In this document: positions 1 to 5,328 of the stretch, one piece after another
How positions within the stretch are numbered: the stretch's first letter is position 1
Layout of the letters: each line of letters starts with the position of its first letter
NCBI GenBank assembly: GCA_028700875.1
Contig: JAQVRW010000218.1
Coordinates: 1 to 5,518, forward strand
Direction of reading: 5' to 3'
Length of the DNA: 5,518 nucleotides
Source of the DNA: Candidatus Zixiibacteriota bacterium
GTDB taxonomy: Bacteria; Zixibacteria; MSB-5A5; GN15; JAAZOE01
Position numbers and translations under genes: made by a program
The notes under the pieces: generated by a model
The model's input: only the letters and a program-made list of their open reading frames with translations
What the model was told of the DNA's origin: nothing
Databases searched by the model: none

Positions 1-234
1 AACTGCGCCTCATGCCACGAGAGCGATTCTCCGACCTGCGCCCGCGCCGGATGTCACCGCGACAGCGACGGTGTCCGGGGCACCGATCCGAGGATTCACG
101 GCTCGGGCGTCTCGGCTCTCGAATCGCACGGCCCGTGGCACAACGACGACAGCTACTATTGCTATCAATGCCATACCAACACCCATCAGGCCGGAGTCGG
201 GTTCTGCGGGTATTGTCACGGTTCGGGTGATTAA
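1..234 (+). CDS. Multiheme c-type cytochrome, C-terminal fragment (5' end outside window)
   Basis: Reading frame 1 is open from the first base to a TAA at 232-234, giving 77 residues with no start in view. The fragment holds four haem-attachment motifs: CASCH (residues 2-6), a CX4CH motif (C13, C18, H19), CYQCH (54-58) and CGYCH (69-73). Several further histidines could be axial ligands. Motif density of one per about 20 residues is far above chance, so this is a real c-type cytochrome tail rather than a stray frame. Such proteins mature outside the cytoplasmic membrane, where haem is bound covalently. The next cytochrome gene starts 24 bases downstream and uses the same CX4CH motif style, so the two are probably cotranscribed and work in one electron-transfer chain. 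Protein size, signal peptide and exact family cannot be judged from the tail. Confidence 0.88.
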   Translation, partial: NCASCHESDSPTCARAGCHRDSDGVRGTDPRIHGSGVSALESHGPWHNDDSYYCYQCHTNTHQAGVGFCGYCHGSGD

Positions 235-258
235 CATTATCGGATAATGGAGTCGTCC

Positions 259-1740
259 ATGTCGTCACTATCCCATACCGCCCGAAACGCCGCCGTCGCG
301 ATGGTAATCCTCGCGATGCTCGGCGTCGCGCTGTCGGGATGCAGTGACCGACGGATCGCGCCGACTCTGCCCGATACTCACCCCCTAACCTGGATGAACC
401 AGAGCTCGCCCGACTTTCACGGCGAGGTCGTGACGCTGGTCGGGGCGGAAAGTTGCGCGAAATGCCACGGCGCCGACTGGAATGGCGGCAAGGCAGGCGT
501 GTCTTGTGTCGCCTGCCATAGTCAATTGACCGGCATGTGCACGTCCTGCCACGGTGGCATCGACAATCAGACCGGGGCGCCGCCGATAGGGCTTTGTGGG
601 GAAATATCCGATACGACCGTCGCCGTCGGCAAACATTCGGCGCATTTGATGGGCGATTCTCTGGTCAGCGTCGGGATTGCCTGCAACAACTGCCACCATG
701 TTCCGGTGTTTATCTCCGATCCGCAGCATATCGGTTTCGGCCCCGGTACGGCCGTCGATTCCGTGGCCGAGATCGCTTGGCATGGCATCGCCGACGGCGG
801 CGGCGCGGCCTGGGACCGGACCGCCCGTACCTGCAGCGGAACCTATTGCCACGGTAATTTCGCCGGTGGAAATCATGCCAACGCGCCTGTCTGGACCGCG
901 GCCAGCCAGGCCCACTGCGGGTCGTGCCACGACATCGGCATTACACCTGCGGAACTCCTTTGGAAACACGAATTCCATATCGGATATGCCGGTCTGGCCT
1001 GCGTCGACTGCCATGCCTCGGTCGTGGATACCATGCTGACCATTGTCGGCCGCAGTCTCCATGTCAACGGCGTGGTCGATACCCTGACCAGAGACACGAC
1101 ACTTTGCGTCGACTGTCACAGCGCGAATCCGACCATCTGCACTCATTGCCACGGGGGAATCGACAACCAGACCGGGGCCCCACCCAAAGGGCTTCATGGC
1201 GAAACCCTGGCCGACCAGCGGGCGGTGGGGGCGCATACGGCGCATCTGCAGACGGGGTATATTTCCGATGGCGTCGCCTGCACGGAATGCCACACGGCGC
1301 CGCCGACCGTCGCCAGCCCTGGGCATTTTCAGGCCGATTCCATCGCGGAAATCACCTGGGGTGCGCTGGCGGGAAGCGCTTCGCTATGGAATCGCGCGAC
1401 CAACAGATGCAGCAGTACCTATTGCCATGGCAACTTCACCGGCGGGTATGCCTCCAATGCGCCGATTTGGACCGCGCCCGGCCAGGCCGCCTGCGGGTCG
1501 TGCCATGATACCGGCGCACGCCCGAGCGACTTGTTGGGAAGGCACAATAAGCACGTATCGGAAGAACACCTTTCCTGCCAGCGGTGCCATGCCGCGACGG
1601 TGGACGGGCAGTTGAACATTGTGGGCAAGAACCGCCATGTCGACGGTCACCGGGACGTGGTCTTTTCCACCGGCCAGGGGAGTTACTCCAATGGTACCTG
1701 CTCCAACATCGGATGTCACGACCCCGAAAATTGGTATTAA
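259..1740 (+). CDS. 14-haem lipoprotein c-type cytochrome with internal duplication
   Basis: This is a predicted extracytoplasmic electron carrier. I chose ATG 259 (493 residues) because TGGAG at 248-252 lies six bases before it. The in-frame ATG at 247 (497 residues) has no ribosome site. Numbering below is from 247. Residues 14-31 form a hydrophobic signal ending in the lipobox LSGC, so C32 is probably lipidated. There are eleven CX2CH motifs (cysteines 70, 87, 98, 146, 224, 252, 287, 298, 345, 416, 444) and three CX4CH motifs (196, 388, 485), giving 14 possible haems. The pairing of CX4CH with a CGSCH 28 residues later (196/224, 388/416) resembles the CxxxxCH...CXXCH domain described in Geobacter cytochromes. 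Residues 98-284 and 298-476 are two copies of one module. Partner proteins are unknown; outer-membrane or extracellular electron transfer is plausible inference. Confidence 0.93.
   Translation: MSSLSHTARNAAVAMVILAMLGVALSGCSDRRIAPTLPDTHPLTWMNQSSPDFHGEVVTLVGAESCAKCHGADWNGGKAGVSCVACHSQLTGMCTSCHGGIDNQTGAPPIGLCGEISDTTVAVGKHSAHLMGDSLVSVGIACNNCHHVPVFISDPQHIGFGPGTAVDSVAEIAWHGIADGGGAAWDRTARTCSGTYCHGNFAGGNHANAPVWTAASQAHCGSCHDIGITPAELLWKHEFHIGYAGLACVDCHASVVDTMLTIVGRSLHVNGVVDTLTRDTTLCVDCHSANPTICTHCHGGIDNQTGAPPKGLHGETLADQRAVGAHTAHLQTGYISDGVACTECHTAPPTVASPGHFQADSIAEITWGALAGSASLWNRATNRCSSTYCHGNFTGGYASNAPIWTAPGQAACGSCHDTGARPSDLLGRHNKHVSEEHLSCQRCHAATVDGQLNIVGKNRHVDGHRDVVFSTGQGSYSNGTCSNIGCHDPENWY
538..1674 (+). 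repeat. Tandem internal duplication inside the cytochrome gene
   Basis: Two modules, about 538-1098 and 1138-1674, encode related segments in the same order. Each runs CHGGIDNQTGAPP, a CX2CH, AEI-W, CS-TYCHGNF-GG, AP-WTA, CGSCHD, then CX2CH. Cysteine positions are offset by 200 residues at the start (98/298, 146/345) and by 192 after a short deletion in copy 2 (196/388, 224/416, 252/444). At DNA level 547-594 and 1147-1194 still agree at about 40 of 48 bases, so the duplication is recognisable in the nucleotides too. Confidence 0.9.
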
Positions 1741-1926
1741 TTCTCCATAATCCGGTGGGCTGCCCCGGAGTCATGCGCGGCGGTCATTTCCCGTTTCCAT
1801 TGTGATCATCTCAGGCCTTCGGTCGATAGTCTGGGGACCTTCGGAACCGTTCCGGTAAGCCACCTGTTTTTTTCAAATCAATTGAATGCCAACGAATTAC
1901 TCCGTTCCGAAAGCGATGGGGTGAGG
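1741..1926. other. Gene-free stretch after the cytochrome gene
   Basis: No coding frame with family resemblance or a ribosome site is visible here. What can be seen: a small hairpin directly after the stop codon (TCCGG at 1751-1755 pairing with CCGGA at 1765-1769, two more pairs inside past a bulged T), a second hairpin with a nearby T-run (listed separately), and an A/T dyad TTCAA-N5-TTGAA at 1872-1886. The dyad does not match an FNR/CRP or Rex consensus that I know. Confidence 0.5.
1839..1873 (+). terminator. Possible weak terminator of the cytochrome operon
   Basis: CGGAA (1842-1846) pairs with TTCCG (1850-1854) around a three-base loop, and CTT/AAG can extend the stem past a bulge. A run of seven T follows at 1867-1873. 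The stem is short, and several bases separate it from the T-run, so this is a poor match to a standard intrinsic terminator. It is listed because some stop is expected between the cytochrome genes and the promoter downstream. Confidence 0.25.
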
Positions 1927-1963
1927 CTGTCCCGTCCGTATTACCCGACCACGGACGGGACGG
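1927..1963. promoter_or_regulatory. Long perfect inverted repeat upstream of the operon promoter
   Basis: TCCCGTCCGT at 1930-1939 is the exact reverse complement of ACGGACGGGA at 1951-1960, separated by 11 bases. G1929/C1961, T1928/G1962 (wobble) and C1927/G1963 lengthen the stem to 13 pairs. No T-run follows on the + strand, so it is not a standard terminator. Its centre lies about 68 bases before the predicted transcription start, a distance suited to an activator site. A factor-assisted terminator or boundary hairpin for the upstream transcript is the main alternative. Confidence 0.55.
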
Positions 1964-1977
1964 AATCGAGGATGTAT

Positions 1978-2006
1978 TTGACTTTAGGACTTATTGAGTA
2001 TATATT
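1978..2006 (+). promoter_or_regulatory. Sigma70-type promoter of the redox-sensor operon
   Basis: The -35 box TTGACT (1978-1983) and the -10 box TATATT (2001-2006) are separated by exactly 17 bases, and each box matches the consensus at five of six positions. Transcription would begin near 2013. The next gene starts at 2179, so the leader would be about 165 bases. No competing promoter of similar quality was seen in the gene-free region. Confidence 0.6.
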
Positions 2007-2011
2007 TACTC
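1996..2011. promoter_or_regulatory. Dyad framing the -10 box (candidate operator)
   Basis: GAGTA (1996-2000) and TACTC (2007-2011) are perfect inverted arms, and the six bases between them are exactly the predicted -10 box. A protein bound here would block RNA polymerase, so a repressor site is the simplest reading. The arms are only five bases and the centre is A/T-rich, so chance occurrence is possible. It does not match a regulator site that I recognise. Confidence 0.35.
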
Positions 2012-2012
2012 C

Positions 2013-2178
2013 GGATTGACAATACGGGGTTAGAAGCGCGCGCCTAAGAAAGGGTTGGGCGCCGCATTGATATATCCTGACAGACTTGCCTCGCACAACG
2101 GGCCGTGCACAACAGGATTTGGGGCCTGGCTGATAGCCTGACATCTTTACAATTGCATCATGACAGGGAGCGTGCGAC
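2013..2178 (+). other. Predicted 5' leader of the operon
   Basis: This is the stretch between the predicted transcription start and the first gene. It can form GCGCC (2040-2044) with GGCGC (2058-2062), and GGCT (2128-2131) with AGCC (2135-2138). A seven-base direct repeat GCACAAC occurs at 2093-2099 and 2107-2113. The ribosome site AGGGAG (2165-2170) is not obviously buried in these stems. I recognise no riboswitch or leader peptide. Confidence 0.35.
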
Positions 2179-2730
2179 ATGGCCGAATGCCTCCATCAAT
2201 GGACCATGACCAACGTTCAGTTTGGCTTTGTGGTCTTCGAGAAATGCTTCCATTGCAACAGCCTGGGCACATATTTTACGGGCGAGGATACCCCCATCCT
2301 GGGCGACAAGTACCGCGAAGGGGATTGTTATTGGAGCCGGGTGGAAAACGCCCAGTCGATTCGTTTCGATCTGGAATGCAGCCTCTGCGGGCGTCTGGAG
2401 AAATTCGACGACCTCATGGGGCTGATGCATTGTCCCGGATGTCCGGCCGATTGCGAAGTGGACGCCATCCGGAAGAAATGCGAAGCGGAACGGACCTGGA
2501 TCCTGGTCGCCTTCGGGTTCATCTACAAGGACAAGCGGGGGCCGTTGCCACAGGCGAAGGTCGATATCCTCACCGACTATTTCAACCAGCGGCGGGACAC
2601 CTCCCGCTCACGGATCAAGATCGTCTCGTTTGACCTAATTAAGGACCTGTCGGTCTGCCGGGGCGATTTTATCCATGACGTGGGGATGTTGTCGCAGGAG
2701 CCGCTTATGGAACGTAAACCCCTGTTTTGA
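2179..2730 (+). CDS. Cys-rich protein of unknown function, possible metal-binding
   Basis: I do not recognise this 183-residue protein. ATG 2179 is preceded by AGGGAG (2165-2170) at eight bases, a good site. There is no signal peptide or membrane segment, so it is probably cytoplasmic. It has eleven cysteines, mostly in pairs: CX2C at 23/26, CX2C at 67/70, and CX2CX3C at 85/88/92, with others at 4, 50, 101 and 160. Two CX2C knuckles about 40 residues apart resemble a zinc-ribbon arrangement; an iron-sulfur site is an alternative. The last 75 residues are Cys-poor and rich in charged residues (a lysine/arginine-containing stretch at 117-146), as in a small globular domain. It is the first gene after the predicted promoter and lies 41 bases before the DRTGG gene. 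This suggests a role tied to the redox or hydrogenase-linked operon, perhaps metal or redox sensing. That role is inference only. Confidence 0.8.
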   Translation: MAECLHQWTMTNVQFGFVVFEKCFHCNSLGTYFTGEDTPILGDKYREGDCYWSRVENAQSIRFDLECSLCGRLEKFDDLMGLMHCPGCPADCEVDAIRKKCEAERTWILVAFGFIYKDKRGPLPQAKVDILTDYFNQRRDTSRSRIKIVSFDLIKDLSVCRGDFIHDVGMLSQEPLMERKPLF

Positions 2731-2771
2731 GGTCACCGAATACAGGCATCATGTTTGACAGGAGATAATGC

Positions 2772-3107
2772 ATGACCACCAAAGATTTGATCGACAAAAT
2801 CGGCCTGCGGCCGTTGAGCACGTTCGAACACCGCGAGGTGAATGGAGTATTCGTATCCGATATGCTGAGCGACGTCATGGCGGGAGCCAAGTCCGGCAAT
2901 CTGTGGCTGACCGTGCAAACCCACAAGAGCATCGTGCCGGCGGCCAACCTGGTGGACGTCGCCGCCGTGATCGTCACCGGCGGCAAGGAAGTCCCTCAGG
3001 AGACCATCGATATCGCCAGCAAATATAATATCGCCATCATGGTTTCCGACCTGCCCACGTTCGAGTTGGTCGGAAAACTCTATGCGTTGGGATCGTTTGC
3101 GAAGTAA
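2772..3107 (+). CDS. Stand-alone DRTGG-domain protein
   Basis: This small cytoplasmic protein of 111 residues is almost entirely one DRTGG-type domain (about 25-105). The visible pattern is VFVSDMLSDVMAG (26-38), a hydrophobic LWLTVQTH segment (44-51), AAVIVTGGK (64-72), then IASKYNIAIMVSD (81-93). The domain is known from proteins next to CBS or HPr-kinase-like domains, and its ligand is not well defined. ATG 2772 follows AGGAG (2760-2764) at seven bases. The N-terminal half of the next gene repeats the same fold pattern, so the two are paralogous. DRTGG genes beside a small ATPase gene and a hydrogenase-like Fe-S gene recur, as I recall, in [FeFe]-hydrogenase operons of clostridia. A regulatory role there is inferred, since no catalytic motif is visible. 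Confidence 0.82.
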   Translation: MTTKDLIDKIGLRPLSTFEHREVNGVFVSDMLSDVMAGAKSGNLWLTVQTHKSIVPAANLVDVAAVIVTGGKEVPQETIDIASKYNIAIMVSDLPTFELVGKLYALGSFAK

Positions 3108-3193
3108 TCCGTCGACGAAACGTGAAGGACATCGGGCGGCGGCATCAGTGAAACCGGGCCGTGTGACGCGGCGATGGGTATAAGAGCGCGAAC

Positions 3194-3991
3194 GTGGAGA
3201 TAAGCAAGATAAAGGACGCTCTGGAAGCGGTCATCATCGAGGCGAACGACACCCTCGAAGGGACGGTCGAGCATATCTACGCCTCCGACCTGATGAGCGA
3301 CGTGCTGGCCTTCGGCAAGCCGAATTCGATCCTGCTGACCGGCCTGGCGACGCGGCAGGCGGTCATCTCGGCCCACATGGCCGAGTTCAAGGGGGTCGTC
3401 TTCATCCGGGGGAAACGGCCCAAAGACGGGTCCGACCATTTCGCGCGCGATCATCACATGGTTCTGCTCTCGACGCAATTGGACATGTACGACGCCTGCC
3501 TGCGGGTTGAGGCCGTGAAACGGGGCGAACCGCAAAACCACGAACCGGACGCGACCGGCACGGTCAACGAGGAACTGCTGCTGTGTCGGGAATTGATCAT
3601 TCAGGGGAGTGATTTCGCCAGCGCCGGGATGGCCTCCACGGAGATCAAATCGGTTCTGAAGACGATCGGGCTGGATCCCAAACTGGTGCGGCGGGTGGCG
3701 ATCTCGACCTACGAGGGGGAGATGAACGTCGTGATGCACGCCATCCGGGCCCGGGTGGTCCTGTCGGTGACGCCGCGGATCATCGAAGTCGTGATCGCCG
3801 ACGAGGGCAAGGGCATCCCCGACGTCAATTTGGCCATGCAGGAGGGGTATACCACGGCCACCGAGGAAATGCGGGCGATGGGTTTCGGTTCGGGAATGGG
3901 TCTGCCCAATATCAGGAGAAACGCCGACGAGCTGCTCATTAACAGCGAGGTGGGCAAGGGGACCACCCTCGTCATGCGTTTTACTATATAG
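3194..3991 (+). CDS. DRTGG domain fused to RsbT/RsbW-like ATPase (serine kinase / anti-sigma type)
   Basis: This 265-residue cytoplasmic protein has two domains. Residues about 25-106 are DRTGG-like: ASDLMSDVLAFGK (30-42), ILLTG (46-50), GVVFIRGK (67-74), MVLLST (89-94). Residues about 122-265 are a GHKL ATPase: N-box E174-x3-N178, G1 box DEGKGIP (203-209), G2 box GFGSGMGLPNI (230-240), GKGTT (254-258). There is no dimerisation/phospho-acceptor histidine domain, so it resembles RsbT/RsbW serine kinases rather than a complete histidine kinase. GTG 3194 is the only usable start: an in-frame stop lies at 3164-3166, and the ribosome site (AAGAG, 3182-3186) is weak. It sits 86 bases after the stand-alone DRTGG gene and 30 before the hydrogenase-like gene. 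The likely role is to phosphorylate or sequester a partner according to redox or nucleotide state. The partner is not in view. Confidence 0.87.
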   Translation: MEISKIKDALEAVIIEANDTLEGTVEHIYASDLMSDVLAFGKPNSILLTGLATRQAVISAHMAEFKGVVFIRGKRPKDGSDHFARDHHMVLLSTQLDMYDACLRVEAVKRGEPQNHEPDATGTVNEELLLCRELIIQGSDFASAGMASTEIKSVLKTIGLDPKLVRRVAISTYEGEMNVVMHAIRARVVLSVTPRIIEVVIADEGKGIPDVNLAMQEGYTTATEEMRAMGFGSGMGLPNIRRNADELLINSEVGKGTTLVMRFTI

Positions 3992-4021
3992 AAAGCGAGG
4001 ACTTACAGATAGGGGGACACG

Positions 4022-5290
4022 GTGACACAGTACTATCACGCCCACCGGGTCTTGACCGAGCAGTGTGTGGGACACCGCACGTGTATGCGGCGTTGCCCGA
4101 CGCAGGCTATCCGGGTCCGCGGGGGACACGCCATCATTTCCGAAGAGCTGTGCGTCGACTGTGGCATCTGCATCTCCGCCTGCTCCGCCAAGGCGATCAT
4201 GCCGATCACGGACCCGCTGGTGGAAATGTCCCATTTCAAATACAAGGTGGTGGTGCCATCGGCGGTCCTGTACACGCAGTTCGACCCCGGCATCCATCCC
4301 TACGTTATTCACCAGGCTTTTAAAAGGCTGGGGTTCGATGAGGTCATCGACGTCGACACCTCGTATTCCGAATGGGCCGCGGCCCTGAAGAAGTACATCG
4401 AACGGCACCGCAGCCGCCTGCCCCTGATATCGTCGCATTGCCCTTCGGTCATCCGCCTGATACAGGTCAAGTACCCGGACCTGGTGGAACTGGTAGTGCC
4501 GCTCGACGTGCCCCGCGAAATCACTGCCCGCGAGATCAAACGCCGCCTCCCCGGCCAGCTGGGCCTGAAGCCGGAGGAGATCGGGATTTTCTATATCGCC
4601 CCCTGCCCGGCCAAGATCGTGTCGATCAAGCAACCGGCCGAAAAGGTCCAATCCTGGTTCGACGGCGCCGTGTCTATTCCCGACGTTTATCAGGCGTTGG
4701 TGCCGCATGTCATGGCGCTGAAGGATGAGTTCAAGGAGGACCAGGTGCCAAAAGAGTTCACCTTTAATGTCGACTGGACCACGCTGGGCGGATCGGTGCG
4801 GACCATCGAGGGGGAAAACTGGCTGGTGGTCTCGGGCATCGACCATGTTATGAAAATCTTCGATGACATCGAAAACTCCCGCCTGCGCAATATCGATTTC
4901 GTGGAGGGGTTGGCCTGCATGCTGGGGTGCATCGGCGGTACGTTCAGCGTCGAGAACCTGTACGTCGCCCGGGCCAATGGCCTTCGTCAGGCCGACCGGT
5001 ACGGCAGCCGGGTGCCGGTTGACGACGGGGAAATCGAGCAGAAACTGGAGGCCGGTTATTTCAACCTGGGCAACCCGGTCCTGCCCCGGCCGACCAAATA
5101 TTTCGACACCGATCTGGAGACGTCCATCAAGCGAATCAAGGAACGGGAACGGATATACCAGAAACTGCGTCAGACCGACTGCGGCTGCTGCGGGGCACCC
5201 ACTTGTCTGGCCTTTGCCGAGGACCTGGTGCGGGGAGAAGCCCAACTGACCGATTGCATTTTTCTGGCTCATGTTGCCAGGGAAGAATAA
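4022..5290 (+). CDS. Ferredoxin / [FeFe]-hydrogenase-like / Fe4S protein, probable redox sensor
   Basis: This 422-residue cytoplasmic iron-sulfur protein starts at GTG 4022, after AGGGGG (4011-4016) at five bases. Residues 12-60 form a two-cluster ferredoxin domain. Site 2 is C44, C47, C50, C54; site 1 is C15, H18, C21, C25, with histidine where the second cysteine normally stands. Residues about 72-315 resemble the [FeFe]-hydrogenase large-subunit C-terminal domain. The motifs SSHCP (137-141), APCPAK (193-198) and LACMLGCIGG (297-306) correspond to TSCCP, MPCxxK and the C-x3-C motif. All four cubane ligands (C140, C195, C299, C303) are kept. The proton-transfer cysteine is H139, and no GATGGVMEAA-like segment is present. 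Residues 385-412 form a Fe4S domain (C387, C390, C395, C412). Loss of catalytic features suggests a sensor or scaffold. A NuoE-type gene follows. Confidence 0.9.
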   Translation: MTQYYHAHRVLTEQCVGHRTCMRRCPTQAIRVRGGHAIISEELCVDCGICISACSAKAIMPITDPLVEMSHFKYKVVVPSAVLYTQFDPGIHPYVIHQAFKRLGFDEVIDVDTSYSEWAAALKKYIERHRSRLPLISSHCPSVIRLIQVKYPDLVELVVPLDVPREITAREIKRRLPGQLGLKPEEIGIFYIAPCPAKIVSIKQPAEKVQSWFDGAVSIPDVYQALVPHVMALKDEFKEDQVPKEFTFNVDWTTLGGSVRTIEGENWLVVSGIDHVMKIFDDIENSRLRNIDFVEGLACMLGCIGGTFSVENLYVARANGLRQADRYGSRVPVDDGEIEQKLEAGYFNLGNPVLPRPTKYFDTDLETSIKRIKERERIYQKLRQTDCGCCGAPTCLAFAEDLVRGEAQLTDCIFLAHVAREE

Positions 5291-5292
5291 AC

Positions 5293-5305
5293 GGCGGAAA
5301 CCGCC
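5293..5305 (+). other. Small intercistronic hairpin
   Basis: GGCGG (5293-5297) and CCGCC (5301-5305) form a perfect five-pair G/C stem with an AAA loop, just after the stop codon of the hydrogenase-like gene. No T-run follows, so full termination is unlikely. It could stabilise or partly attenuate the transcript before the NuoE-type gene. Confidence 0.3.
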
Positions 5306-5328
5306 TGACCCATCCGTAAGGAGGAGCC

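Noticed and set aside
10..237. Short frames on both strands starting near the left edge
   Set aside because: Frame 1 across the same bases encodes four haem motifs and ends in a stop 24 bases before the next cytochrome, which is the better explanation.
247..258. ATG 247 as the start of the 14-haem cytochrome
   Set aside because: It is in frame, but no ribosome site precedes it, whereas ATG 259 has TGGAG six bases upstream. The protein differs by only four residues.
385..1326. Open frame of 313 codons on the minus strand inside the cytochrome gene
   Set aside because: It is again in register with the sense codons. The sense strand has 14 regularly placed haem motifs, a signal peptide and a ribosome site, while the antisense product has no recognisable feature.
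2016..2021. Perfect TTGACA as a -35 box
   Set aside because: At 15 to 19 bases downstream the sequence is G/C-rich with nothing like a -10 box. The TTGACT/TATATT pair just upstream is far better.
2148..2153. TACAAT as a -10 box close to the first operon gene
   Set aside because: The hexamer is good, but only CCTGGC/CTGGCT-like sequence lies at -35 distance, a poor match. It cannot be excluded as a minor start.
2160..2633. Plus-strand frame of 157 codons overlapping the Cys-rich gene
   Set aside because: It overlaps the better gene almost completely, has no ribosome site at its start, and its translation is Arg/Gly/Pro-rich without motifs.
3080..5272. Open frame of 730 codons on the minus strand
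   Set aside because: Its codons are in exact register with the sense codons of the two genes at 3194 and 4022, so a stop would need a sense TTA, CTA or TCA codon. These are rare in a GC-rich genome, so the frame is open as a by-product. Its translation shows no family motif and is rich in Arg, Gly, His and Pro, typical of such shadows.
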